The notes beneath the pieces are model-generated. The model saw nothing but the letters and a program-made list of their open reading frames with translations. It did not search any database and was not told where the DNA came from. A DNA stretch of 64,000 nt, from the NCBI GenBank assembly GCA_002286855.1, contig NRSV01000048.1, forward strand, positions 186,001 to 250,000, written 5' to 3'. Source of the DNA: Bipolaris cookei. Lineage: Eukaryota; Ascomycota; Dothideomycetes; Pleosporales; Pleosporaceae. Within the stretch, counting starts at the first letter, position 1; every line of letters starts with the position of its first letter. Made by a program: the position numbers and the translations under genes. Shown here piece by piece: positions 12,034 to 22,806 of the stretch.

Positions 12034-12234
12034 TGAAGAAGTTACGTTACGATTAGAGGAGGAAAGAGCTTTTTTTGTATCATAATTCTACATTAGAATG
12101 CGCGATAGACGATGAGTTGGCAATATTTCTCAGACTGAAATGCTCGGATGAAGCACATTATGGAAATGCAAAGTTCAAAATACGAATCATCGTATGCAAT
12201 TAGCTTTTTTTTAATTGAATTCTTAGATGCGTTA

Positions 12235-14132
12235 CTATCTAGACTCCTTTTCTGCCGAATGTATCTCCTCGTCCTCTGTACTCACACCCGCTTCTGACGT
12301 GTTGCCCCTCCCTTCCTCGGCAGCAAGCTCATCCAGTACCTTTTCATTCGCCCCCGTTTTGTTATCCACTACCTCCACCGGCCCATGCAACGCCTTCTCC
12401 TTCGTCTTCCCATCCGCACTATCCCTATCCTTCTTCCTCATACTCCACCCGCCACTCCACCCCACCCACCCGTCTTCCCACGGCCCCTTAGCCAGCATAA
12501 TACATATAGCAGCGCTCACAAACCCGACACTCAAACTCCCACTGCCAATCCATCCCGTAGCCGCATAGACGTGATTTCCTGCGGCAGTGCCGATTAGCTG
12601 CCCACAAAACGTCGCAACCATAAACGCCGTATTAACGCCATTCCGCCGTTTTGGCTCAACGCTGTAGATCGCCGAGCGATTCGCAATCTGTGCGGTCTGG
12701 TTCCCGAAATCCATGAGGAGAGCCTGCAGCACGGGGCCCACAACGGTAAACGTGCCGGTGTACGTGCCCAGGCACACGCCGACGAGCGAGCACGAGAGAC
12801 CAAAGAAGACGGAAAAGTGCGGGACGAAGTGATCTGTGACTGTGCGCGCGTAGATGGGGGCGATGAGCATGCCGGCTATACCGATGAGGCCGAAGAGACC
12901 GATTGTGAGGGATGAGTAGTGGAATGGCTCGCCGGCGAGTAGGAATGTTAGCGTTGTCCAGAAGGATGTAAATGGTGCGCTGGTAAAAAGGCCTGTGAGA
13001 CAGGCCTGGACGAGCACAGGGTGTTTGCGTGGCATCTTGACGATATCGAATAGGATGCGGAAGTAATTCATGCCGCGGTTTGTAGCGGGGTAGTCTGGCA
13101 TGAAAAGCCAGAGTAAGACGAAGATTGTGTATTGAAGGGCGAGTGCCATCCAGTAGACTGCGCGCCAGGTGGTGTAATTGGATATGGTACCGGAGAGTAC
13201 GCGGGCGACGAGCACGCCGAGCATCAGGCCGGATACGACAATTGAGAGGGCAGCGGCGCGGCGGGAGGGTGGTGCGAGGTCGCCAACTAGAGGGAGCATG
13301 AGTTGAGGGGTTACGGTTGTAATGGCTACGATGAAGGATATTGCGGTAAAAGTTCCCAGGTCGTTTGTTAGGCAGAGGACTAACCTGGATAGTTGTCGTT
13401 AATTAGCTTTAGGTGACATAAGAAAAGTAGGGTGATAGACGTACCACATTGTTGCTGTGAATGCTACTAAACCGCATACAAAAGGTCTTCTTGGAAGCAA
13501 GTCTCCCAAGGGACATAGGAATAGTAGTCCCGTTGCGTACCCTGCTTGCATGACGGTGGGGATCTGCGCTACCTGCTCGTACCGCACGCCGAAGTCTCTA
13601 GCGAGGAGATTGAGAATGGGTTGGTTGTAGTAGAGATTTGCGACTGTGAAGCCAGCGGCAAAGGCAAAAAGAACGTTCACTGTTGTTTTGTCAGAACGTG
13701 GTCATGGTATGGTAGGTTAGAAGTTATGTTCTGGTCTGCAACATAACACAACTCTTGACTCCCATGCCGTTTGAGTGAGAGTTTAAGAAAAGAAAAAAGG
13801 GATAGACCAACGGTCGAGCATGAACACAGAAAAAACAACGTACTACTCATAGAAAATTGCGGCGGCTTTTTAGGATCCCAACGGCAATTCGGCGGCGTCC
13901 AATTGAGGATTTCCCAAGCTCTTCTCCATGGCAATATTCTCAACTGCTCCTTTTGATCTTTAACAGCATCTCCTTTCGTTGTGCCCACAACACCACTTGC
14001 CCGAGGTGTAGAGTTTGATGCCGTCGGCGTTGTCTGAGCTGCGCCAATCCTATTGGTCGACGGTGCCATGCCCCCCGTCCCGCTCTGTTCGTTCGGTGAT
14101 TTATCCGACGACGAGCTTATTTTGGCGCACAT
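12235..14132 (-). CDS. MFS transporter
   Basis: Three exons on the minus strand, 14132-13844, 13679-13445 and 13384-12235, give 557 aa. The joins are PQFSMS-MNVLFAFAAGF (phase 1, 164-nt intron) and FTATMW-LVLCLTNDLG (phase 2, 60-nt intron). After an about 90-residue hydrophilic N-terminus come about 12 hydrophobic segments. The loop after TM2-3 reads CPLGDLLPRRPF, an MFS signature GD-x-x-(P)RR-like motif, and VVGPVLQALLMDFGNQTAQIAN sits in the C-half. The C-terminal tail is acidic. Substrate cannot be inferred; the core resembles small-molecule/drug exporters. Ends 200 bp from the convergent TFIIF alpha gene. Confidence 0.87.
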
Positions 14133-14473
14133 GCTACAGCTCTTGCTTGTTCTATATGCGCGCGAATTAGAGGTAATAATAGGCGAAATGTGAGGAAAAA
14201 GAAAGAAGGTATAAAAGTAAAAAGCTTCCCGAAAGCAGTTCGCGGGCTACTAATGTATCATTGATCAATGACGGAATTCTCGGGCACCGCGTCGGGCTTC
14301 GGCTTCAGCGAGCACCTATTTGAATCTATGAAGAGTCGGAGTTTAGAAGACCGTTGTTGCGATAGCCGTTATCGCGACCAATCAGATAGAGGACGCTAAG
14401 GCACCGTGTCGACACAAGAGGACATGATCAGCAGGAATATGATGCCTTTTTAGTATTCTACTTGTCATCGTAT
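14133..14473. other. Intergenic spacer
   Basis: Upstream region of the MFS gene and downstream of HGH1 (both minus). No coding signal seen. Confidence 0.5.
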
Positions 14474-14514
14474 TCGTCCCACTGCATCGTACTAACCCCG
14501 ATGCAGTGGGACGA
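14474..14514. repeat. Perfect 16-bp inverted repeat (hairpin) after the HGH1 stop
   Basis: Positions 14474-14489 and 14499-14514 are exact reverse complements around a 9-nt loop. In the HGH1 transcript the stem starts about 6 nt after the stop codon. Confidence 0.9.
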
Positions 14515-14520
14515 GTACGC

Positions 14521-15830
14521 CTAGACGATGTCGATAATTTGCTCGTCTTCGTCTTCTTCCGCGTTACCCATTTCTATCATTTTCCCACTACCACCAGCAC
14601 TCGCCATGTCTGGTATATCCTCCTCTTCACCCTCCTCTTTACGCATAATCACTTGAACTACGCGGTCGCATGCCTCGCGCACTTCCTCGTCATCTACGTG
14701 CAAGTGACACTCCCGAACGATGGGGTACACTTTGACACGTCTGAGGACTTCTCTGCTTTCTTTGGTGGTACTCAGCAATAGCAGTGTCTCCAAATGTGTC
14801 TTGATAATCTGATTATCCTTTTCTCGTTCCTTATCAGGCTCTAGCAGCTGTAATTCGTCGAGCATACCCTCTGTGTCTTCATCTGCATACTCCTCTGGTC
14901 CCATGAGCGGGAGGAGGATGTAGGGTAGGAGGTTCGCTCCTATCGAAGGTGGTGGAAGGTTTGGATCGGGCGATAGATTTGATAGTAGGACTGGATGCGC
15001 TGGTACGAGGAATGCGACGTTTTTGATTGTTGAGGCGACACCGAGGCGTCGGATATGTGAGGCATGATCTATGAACACCTGAATCTTGGTGATAGGAATG
15101 ACGTTGTCATCATGCTTTTGGGGCGAGGTGAGGTACTCACGCCCCTTGGGGAACTTGGCCAAGTCGGCGAAGAAGTACGACAGGTAGTCGAAGTTTGCGT
15201 TCTTGTTATATGCGCCCTGTGCGCCCTTGACAAAGCAGTCCATAAGCTGGTCCATTGCCCAAGCAGACTTGGACAACTCCTTTGGGACATCGCGCTTCAA
15301 TTCCAGCACCCTTTGTAGAGAGTCGTCCTTGGCCATGTTGGCGAGTAGCATTGCGATTTCGTTCGCATTTGGTTCTTTGGCGTTCTGCAACAAGTCAGTG
15401 ACTAGTGTCTGCGTTGTCTAGACGGGGAACTGACATACGGTTATCCGCGACAGTAGTGTCTCAAGAAACTCGTCATCCTTTGCAAGTGCCTTTTGGACTT
15501 CTCCGTCGGCGGAGACGTTGATGAGAATGGTCAGGGCATTCTTCGCGATGGGCGCATAATCCTTGACAAGGAGCTTGAGATCCTTGATGGGCTCTAGTTG
15601 ATTACGTTTCCAGAGGGTCGGGTTTGATTGCGAGTATCCGACAAGATGTTCGGCCGCTGCATGGTGTAAGCAGCGTCTCGTGGCGGGGTGGAGGGGCTGC
15701 TCTGACCAGTCTGTCTGATCTGCGTGTTGCCGTGGTGCAGGAACTCAACCAGCTGGACAAGGCGTGTTAGAATAGATATGAGTCGAGTCCGTGTGCGATC
15801 TTTACTCACCTCTTCTAATTCTGACGGCAT
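14521..15830 (-). CDS. HGH1: Hgh1 family protein (eEF2 folding co-chaperone)
   Basis: Four exons: 15830-15810, 15752-15707, 15656-15439, 15384-14521 (introns 57, 50 and 54 nt, all GT..AG, phases 0, 1, 0), giving 382 aa. The joined start MPSELEELVEFLHHGNTQIR and the join QTAAEHLVGYSQSN read through smoothly. Armadillo-like helical repeats include NALTILINVSADGEVQKAL, EIAMLLANMAKDDSLQRVL and IKNVAFL. DUF383 lies about 100-230 and DUF384 (LETLLLLSTTKESREVLR, YPIVRECHLHVDDEEVREAC) about 290-360. In yeast Hgh1 helps TRiC/CCT fold elongation factor 2. The first exon has only 21 coding bases. Confidence 0.93.
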
Positions 15831-17130
15831 CTTGACTGTGACTGTGGCTTTTCTTTGCTGTCGTGAGCGATGACGAACACCCAACTTTTTCTCGCTTAGA
15901 CACAGAATAAGGTTATCGATAGGCACTAGTGCACGCCTTGCACCCTCCCCTTCCCTCCCTCACTCCTCACGTGTCGTCAGTCGCATGTGCATTCATCTAA
16001 TCCTATATTGCCCCGACCTATTCTTGACCAGAAATGACCTGGTTCTGTTACTAAACTCTGATTTGTAGTGTCTTGGATGCTCGCAGCAGCAAACTACCCG
16101 GCCCGTTTGCGGACTGCACAGGCAAGGTGCCGTCACAAACTACTCCAAAAGCCAAGCGCTGCATTTACCAATGCGCAACTCCACATATGATGATCAGTTG
16201 TCCAGAGACAGGCACAGGTACCCTCTGCGGGATTTTGCGATAAGCTCCATCGTAGTGTTTTGGTCCAATCTGGCCGTATGTTAGGACGGTTGCGTGCTCT
16301 CCGACGATGCACATGGGCTTGCTCGCCTTGCCGCCCACCACGAAGAGCTTGTACTGTCTCAGTTTCATTTGCAGCTCCCATGGCTGTTGTCCGTCCGTAC
16401 TGCAGATGCTGTCGCGTTGAGAATTTACGTGTGAATCTGCATGTGTCGGGCTACTTTCCTCAAAGCCTTTACACGTCTGAAAAGCAAGCAGGACAGCACA
16501 TACATACATACACACCTACAGTATGTCTCTCCCCATTCGGCCAAGGACAGCCAAAGTGCCGTTGGCAGGCAATTAAGAGCTCGAAATAGATCCCCAACTT
16601 GCAGCGGGCCGCCGGACTGGCCTCTTGTCACCTGCATGGGCTACTCATACTACGCAGAGTGGGCACATGTCAACAGCCAATCACAGTGTCATGCAGCTAT
16701 GGTAAGATCTCGAGCTAGGGTGGTAGGGGGTGTAGCGAGTGGAAAGCGTTGGCGCTTAGCAGCAACAATCAGCCAACCACCCAAAATATAACCGCCGCTC
16801 ATCAACTGATGAGTAGCGCCGAGCCTTACACACCTCTTGATTGGGCCCATCTGACAACCTCCTCGCTGCATGGGGTAGTTTTCTGCATGGGAAATGTCAG
16901 TCTACCGCTATTGCCCTAGATGCATTCCTATGACCTTTGTGCTGGCTCCAAAGGCGTCGCTGTGTGTTTCGTCTTATAGTCGCTATCCCCAGATTACCCG
17001 ACACGTCTAGTTGTACTCCGGCTGTGACGAGTCTTTGTTTCCCTACACAGCCAACACCTGTTCTGTTTGGCCTCGCCAGTCATTTCGAGCCAATTCGTTT
17101 TCTCAAAAAGTAGAGTGCTGGACATTCATC
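15831..17130. promoter_or_regulatory. Divergent intergenic region, 1.3 kb
   Basis: Lies between the HGH1 (-) and the proline-rich membrane protein (+) start codons. Several overlapping ORFs on both strands have no recognisable protein character. It includes a TACA repeat near 16499-16518. Confidence 0.5.
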
Positions 17131-19407
17131 ATGGCAGGATCCGCATTTCAACTCTTTCCTCCACCCCGCGCTCCAAGACAACCGAGCCCAAACAATAGGC
17201 CGTCGCCTATCGTAAAAAGCTCTGTTCCAGAAACTCCATCAACAGAGAGTGCAAAGGCAACACAGCCTCCAAGCGACTTCCACGAACTCGTCATTCAGGT
17301 CAACCCAACGCCAGCCTCTCCGTCCATCCAAATGGCGCCCCCGCCATCAATCCCAGCTCCACCCCAGGCACATTTACCAAACTCTCAAGCTCCAAGGGCA
17401 CCTGCTTCCGCTAGCAGACCATACTTCGAATCTCCTTCACAACGAAGAGCCCCTTCGTTACAGATGGACCGGCAAGAAAGTTTCTATCGCCAACAAGATA
17501 CCCGTATCGTTTCACCAGCATCGCCCCCACAGAACAACTACATTGACGACCTTCAATACACAACCAGCCCAGATCTAAACCGTGCAGTCTCTCCTGCGTT
17601 CTCGGAAGCCCAGACTCTAGTACGAGCGAATAGCTCTGCTACAAGAGTACGATGCGCATCACCTCAAGAAGAAATACCAATGCGATCAATGTTCCCAGTC
17701 TACGATCCTACCGTTCCTCTTTCACGGCAACCGTACCAGCCCACGCAAACATCACCGACCCAGATCCCACGGACACAAATCAGCCGATCGCCATACTCGT
17801 CAGAATCCTATGTTCCACACAGCAACGTCCACACAAGCAATTTGATACCTCCCCCACCACCAAAGCCTTTCTTCACTCCTTCGAATCTGCTGGACAACAT
17901 GTGGTTAGCTACCAATGGTCAGGAAGAGCCAAGTGTGCAGGTTTACACATTGAGAATGCATCGAGCAACGGCAGCAAATCCCACCATTACTTTTGGAACA
18001 ACTCCTTCTCTCCCATTCTATTCCATGGCACAGTCGAACCTTGCTGGCAACCACGAAATACCAAGTATCATGAATGAAGTCCTAATCCAGAGGCATCATC
18101 CTACTCAGCCGCGAGTTCTACCCATCACTCAGCTTGATCTGATTGCACCCCCCTCACTGGATAACGGAACATTCAATCCTGCTCAACAAGAAGACACAAC
18201 CTTCCTTACTAGCATATATCCCAAACTCGCTGCTCTCCAAGCACTCGATGCTGCGGCTAATTCGCCGTCTGCTTCTCACCTTGCGTTGTCTGACCCCGGT
18301 GCCCAATCACCGGCTGCACAAAGATTGGCTGAAGGCGTTCTTGCAGAGAGTGCCCAGCGTGAATGCTGTGCTCTTGCATGGACGAGGAATAACCCGCAAC
18401 AACAGGCAAATCCTTGGGCTCAGCACATGCCATCAGAGGGTTCATACCAGCTGCACCACCCAACGCTTGGTAATTTCCCCATATCCATTGAGGGCGATTG
18501 TTCTGTCATCAACATGCCGTCGACACGACCTGTAACAGCTTTCTACGGACACAACATGCCCATGACTGCACAAAACATAGCACGAAAGCCCGCTTCTATC
18601 ACAGTCCTAAACCCGTACGTCCTTTCCCCGACAACGCCACGGACCAATGCTTTCTCACCGCTACCGCCTCCACCACGGTTCGATGGCGTAATTCGCCCAA
18701 CCTCCATGACACCATCAGAGATGTCTGTAGGCCAGCTCCCCACAATCACCGACGCTACAGCAGACGATGCCATGCTAGCCCGTCTTGATTTCACCAATGA
18801 CGCGCTTATCCTCAACTTTGGTGCCCTGACACGATTCGGAAATCCATTCCTTGTCGACGTTGTAACATCCACTCTTCTTGCCGTTGCCGTCGCAGAAGCA
18901 ACCCGCGGCCGCAAAGCGCGGAACAGGAGCCAAGACAGCTTCGAGCCGCCACCTCCCAGTTTCACCCTCACCCACCAAAAAGAAGACACGGCGAAAGCGT
19001 TCAAAGACTCTTTTGTCGAGGGCTTCCAAGGAATCGGTGGGAAAAAAACTAAACCCCCGTTTTCCAGCAAAGGACTCAAGAAATTCGCGTCAAGCTTGAA
19101 GAGCACGACAACTGCGACACCGCGCAGCGAGAGTACTAGCGGAAGTTTCGACAAGGATATCGAACTTGGAGAGTGGTATGGACAGCAGGACAAGCATACT
19201 AAAACTAAAGAAACGAAAGCAGAGAAGAAGGTGAAGAAGGCGAAGAGTTCGCAGGACGGTGATGACAGTAAACTCCCGTTTGTAGCGAGAGCTGTCATTA
19301 CTGTCTTGACGTTCGCGTTCAAGTCTATTGTTTTTGTGCTCAAGATTATGATCAAGGTTGTTGCAGGTGTGGTGGTAATGATCACGAGGAATGTTGGCAA
19401 GTTGTGA
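17131..19407 (+). CDS. Proline-rich fungal protein with C-terminal membrane segment, function unknown
   Basis: Single exon; start at 17131 (MAGSAFQLFPPPRAPRQPS) gives 758 aa. An in-frame ATG-less extension to 17011 is less likely. Residues 1-300 are Pro/Ser/Gln-rich and disordered. A folded-looking part (about 290-620) includes SVQVYTLRMHRATAANPTIT, EILIQ-type strands and LDFTNDALILNFGALTRFGN followed by a hydrophobic stretch FLVDVVTSTLLAVAVAEATRG. Then a Lys-rich basic linker and a C-terminal hydrophobic helix (AVITVLTFAFKSIVFVLKI, VVAGVVVMI) near the end. This suggests a membrane-anchored protein with a large soluble N-terminal part. I do not recognise a named family. Confidence 0.8.
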   Translation: MAGSAFQLFPPPRAPRQPSPNNRPSPIVKSSVPETPSTESAKATQPPSDFHELVIQVNPTPASPSIQMAPPPSIPAPPQAHLPNSQAPRAPASASRPYFESPSQRRAPSLQMDRQESFYRQQDTRIVSPASPPQNNYIDDLQYTTSPDLNRAVSPAFSEAQTLVRANSSATRVRCASPQEEIPMRSMFPVYDPTVPLSRQPYQPTQTSPTQIPRTQISRSPYSSESYVPHSNVHTSNLIPPPPPKPFFTPSNLLDNMWLATNGQEEPSVQVYTLRMHRATAANPTITFGTTPSLPFYSMAQSNLAGNHEIPSIMNEVLIQRHHPTQPRVLPITQLDLIAPPSLDNGTFNPAQQEDTTFLTSIYPKLAALQALDAAANSPSASHLALSDPGAQSPAAQRLAEGVLAESAQRECCALAWTRNNPQQQANPWAQHMPSEGSYQLHHPTLGNFPISIEGDCSVINMPSTRPVTAFYGHNMPMTAQNIARKPASITVLNPYVLSPTTPRTNAFSPLPPPPRFDGVIRPTSMTPSEMSVGQLPTITDATADDAMLARLDFTNDALILNFGALTRFGNPFLVDVVTSTLLAVAVAEATRGRKARNRSQDSFEPPPPSFTLTHQKEDTAKAFKDSFVEGFQGIGGKKTKPPFSSKGLKKFASSLKSTTTATPRSESTSGSFDKDIELGEWYGQQDKHTKTKETKAEKKVKKAKSSQDGDDSKLPFVARAVITVLTFAFKSIVFVLKIMIKVVAGVVVMITRNVGKL

Positions 19408-19864
19408 GTGTGCAGGTATTGCATGAGGCTAGACCTCTTTTTTTCTTCTTTTTTACAAATTACCTGGGAGGGTTTGGCGTTTAGGATTTTCTTGCATGAT
19501 ACCATTCTTTGCATTCACTTTTTCTAGTCTTCGAAGACTAGCTAGTATTAGTATCCGAGGCGAATTAATTATTTAAGTACCTGCAATCTATTCGTCTTTG
19601 AGATCTACTTTTGAATGTTTTGCTTCTCGGCTTAGGATAGGTCACTTTCTATATGTCTTATCCATGTCCGCATACAGAGTAGGCAGTCCCGATGTATCGC
19701 GTGCATAATTGCAATTGTCTTTGGGTACTACCGGCAGACATGGTAGAGCCAGACCCTTCAGGACTTTGTTCCATAGCTACCACTCATCACCACAGTCGCA
19801 CATCTAGAGTATCATCAATAAAGAGCTACGGAAATAGACTCTAGAATGGGAGAAGAGCCACGAA
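19408..19864. other. Convergent intergenic spacer
   Basis: 3' ends of the genes on both sides. It contains an 18-bp perfect palindrome at 19524-19541. No coding signal. Confidence 0.6.
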
Positions 19865-20818
19865 CTACTCATACACCTGCGTAACACTTATCATCATAAA
19901 CTCTTCCTTCTCTTCCTTCCTCCTTACCAGGTCCTCCAAGATCTCATCGGCATCGCGAAAAATGAAACCAAGATGACCCTCTCCCTCCTTCAACCGCAAC
20001 ACACATCCCGGTAAAAGCTTCTTAGCCCGCTCCGCCATCCCAACCGGCGAATTCCTATCACCCATCCCATGCCACAGCGTCAACGGAACCTCCCCCTCCC
20101 CAACATGCACATGCGCGAGCTCAAACCCCCACTCACTCCCATTAAGCTTCGCCTCCCAACCCACGCCCTCACTCCCATTATGAAAAGATTCCTTGGTCAT
20201 CGCCACAAACGTCGGCCAAACATTCGCGCACCGAATCGTCTTCTGATCCCTCGGATACCAATTCTCCACCTCTTTCGACAACACATCTTCGAAAACGCGG
20301 GGATCCTCATTCCGACTCGGTTTTCCCATCTTAATATCAAACAGTGCCGCCGTAAAACTTGTCATCCACGGCGCTATCCATAGTACGATTCGCGATGGCA
20401 GTATCATACTGGATGTGCCTAGCTTAACGGGGTACAATCCACTCACTATACTCGCGCCGAGTAGCCTCTCCTTTGGAATCTCTTTTATACATGCCAGCGC
20501 GTACGGCGCGCCTTCTGCCACGCCTAGCACGTAGAATTGGTGGATCTTGAGATGTTCGGTGAGAGCGAGGATATCGGCTGGGAAATCGAGTATGCGGCGG
20601 TTATGCTGGAAAGTCGAGAGACCGTTGCCAGGCCGGTCGGGCGCAACAAGCCTGATATTGTGCGTTGCGCAGCTTGAGTGCCATAGCTTGCCTTCGTAGC
20701 GTGACGACGGGTAGCTGTGTAGGTAGATGATGGTTCGTTGGGGGACGGGGCTGCCGTATATAGCGTAGGAAAGCTTGCGCCCGTCTTTTAGTTTTAGGGA
20801 CTCGTTTTCTTGCTGCAT
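19865..20818 (-). CDS. Alpha/beta-hydrolase-fold protein with substituted nucleophile
   Basis: Single exon, 317 aa. The fold is clear: IYLHSYPSSR (31-40, oxyanion-loop strand), APDRPGNGLS (59-68), the nucleophile-elbow strand, then LWHGMGDRNSPVG with acid D254, and GEGHLGF with base H282. At the elbow, where relatives have G-x-S-x-G, this protein reads GVAEG (99-103), so the nucleophile Ser is Ala101. Either it no longer works as a serine hydrolase or it has taken a non-catalytic or cofactorless role. Reading frame and the rest of the fold are intact, which argues against simple decay. Confidence 0.85.
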   Translation of the reverse strand: MQQENESLKLKDGRKLSYAIYGSPVPQRTIIYLHSYPSSRYEGKLWHSSCATHNIRLVAPDRPGNGLSTFQHNRRILDFPADILALTEHLKIHQFYVLGVAEGAPYALACIKEIPKERLLGASIVSGLYPVKLGTSSMILPSRIVLWIAPWMTSFTAALFDIKMGKPSRNEDPRVFEDVLSKEVENWYPRDQKTIRCANVWPTFVAMTKESFHNGSEGVGWEAKLNGSEWGFELAHVHVGEGEVPLTLWHGMGDRNSPVGMAERAKKLLPGCVLRLKEGEGHLGFIFRDADEILEDLVRRKEEKEEFMMISVTQVYE

Positions 20819-22065
20819 CGCGATGGGGATGGTGGCAGTAGTAAAAGAAATGTTTTTGAATCGTAGCTACACATTATGTTTTTTGGAGGAGGGGGAGGCA
20901 AATAGCGGTCTTTACTACTACTTCGCGGCGATCAAAGGGTCCAGCAGTAGGGTGCGCGGGCAGTGCCCTCTGCAGGGACGCAAGGTGACGCATGGTTGGG
21001 GGATCGCCTCGTTTGATATACGATCGACGATAGTACGCCCTGGCTGCGGTAAGAAGCGGGGAAAAATGGGAATATCAATTGTGGATGGGGGTGGGGCATG
21101 TAGCTCGGTAAAGCGAAACACAAAGAGCGCTATGGTTGTGAAGAGCAAAGATCTCCACGCTTGCTGTTGGCTAGCTCTTACTTCACATGCGTTTGTCTGG
21201 CGACACGCACGTCTAGATTTACGAGCTTTGGGGGGTTTCGTCTTACACGAGACTGGGGTGTTGCGTTGTGGAACCCTTTGAATATGCCGCAGACTGCTTC
21301 TGGATGGGCGATGGCATCATTGCGAGCGGAGATGGATAGTATGGACTTGGTAGGTATGGTTAAATGACTAGTTTTTTTTCGAAATCCCGCACACTACCGG
21401 AGTTTATTCCATCCTCGATCGCTTTAAGAAGGTCTGTTTTTCTCACCATCGTGTTTCGTTGAGGATGCATGTCTTGTATCTCGTCACACAAATTTCCTGT
21501 GAGAGTTGCAGAATATTTTCAGGTATTTGGGGTTTTCCGGGTGCTTGGGAATCACCTGGAAACTGCAGTGTCGCAGCAGCTGTGATCAGATGGGATTTGA
21601 CAGAGTATTCCAGATGACCTGTCACGTCATCCTGCAATCCTTCGTTCTTGTCTCACTCTTCTTTGCAAAAGCTCTTTAATGATGAATGAACCACCTAACT
21701 TCGTTCTTGGATTCCCGATCTGAGTCGCCAAATGTCAGCAGCCACTGCTTACTATAAAACTCTCTCACTGTCTGGATTTGCATCTTTCCTAAGTTTGGAC
21801 AATAGGTAATGGCTGTCTATCAGACACGATGGCGAATAGATCGCTAACTTCTCACAGCTTTGGCGTTCTCAGATAGTGTGTAAGTAGTAAATGGCAGTTG
21901 ACAAATTCTTCATCTACAACACGGAAAAGAAACAGCCGCACAAGGTAAATCAAACAACGCTCTTTATCTTCACTCTACTTCCCGCCGCAACCACCAAGAC
22001 CCATACCCAGTCCCGAACAGAACTCCCGCCCCATCCCTAGTCCTATTCCATACTCCCACCCCCCA
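20819..22065. other. Intergenic region, 1.2 kb
   Basis: Upstream of the hydrolase and downstream of the first orphan paralogue. ORFs here (for example 20775-21281 +) overlap real gene ends or are low in coding character. Nothing supported. Confidence 0.5.
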
Positions 22066-22806
22066 CTACAGAGTCCTCAAAAGCGCCCTAATAAACCCCT
22101 CTTCCTTCGCCTTTTCCTTGGGAAAAATCCTTCCATCAGTCGTATACGCCCTAAACGCCCCATAGTTCTTAAACCGTATCACCGGCACACCCATATTGCG
22201 ATGATCAATCAAATTCACCAAGTTGACCAGTACATTCCTGCTCCCGAGAACCTATTCATACTGTATCAGCACAAACACCCACCATTAGCAGCTTCTGTGT
22301 TTTGGAGAGAGTGGAAGGTTTATGTACCATTTTGCACTTCTTAATACTCTCCGGTGGCTCAGCAATATGCACTTCGCGACAAAGCGCTTGCCACGACTCC
22401 AACTTAGACGTGTCTTTTCCGTAGGCGGCGTCGAATTCCGCGGCTTGGCATTGGGCCCAGCGGGTACGCCTGCGCTTGTCACCCCAATTTCGGGTGTTGG
22501 CGAGGCGCTCGAAGTTGGATTTTAGGCCCGCAGTCGGGTCGTAGGTGAAGGGGGAGAATTGCGAGAACCAGCTACCGGGGTTGGGTCTATGCGGATTTTG
22601 AGAGGTGTTGGGAGAGGGGGTGGGGGAGGGGGTGGCTTGGATGGTTTAGTTTGGAATTCTGGAGCACGGGGGGTGTAGGGTGGTGGTACTTACGAAGGTA
22701 GTGTGGACGGTGAGGGGGCATGTTGAAGTGGAGTGCCGGTATAACTGCTTTCGCGAGCGCAGAGGTTGTATATTACTTTGAATATCGGTGAATATAAGAA
22801 GAACAT
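22066..22806 (-). CDS. Uncharacterised fungal protein, single-module member of a local paralogue family
   Basis: Three exons: 22806-22694 (start tentative), 22586-22328, 22251-22066; introns 107 and 76 nt, phases 2 and 0; 185 aa. The body reads PTAGLKSNFERLANTRNW, then RWAQCQAAEFDAAYGKDTSK, ESWQALCREVHI, IKKCKM; the last exon gives VNLVNLIDHRN, VIRFKNYGAFRAYTTDG, FPKEKAKEEGFIRALLRTL. The last exon is exactly 186 nt, as in the neighbour at 23797-25055, and the splice falls at the same place (after CK-M / CK-K). No known enzyme motif or signal peptide seen. The family looks like a small all-helical Trp/Cys-conserving module; function unknown. The first exon is chosen only because its phase fits. 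Confidence 0.72.

Noticed and set aside
18543..19514. 323-aa minus ORF under the proline-rich protein gene
   Set aside because: Opposite strand of a long exon with clear protein composition and a C-terminal membrane helix; the minus frame has no domain.
21891..21947. ATG-led 18-codon stretch ending at a GTAAAT donor-like site
   Set aside because: No acceptor or continuing exon with protein character downstream; region is the 3' side of a minus-strand gene.
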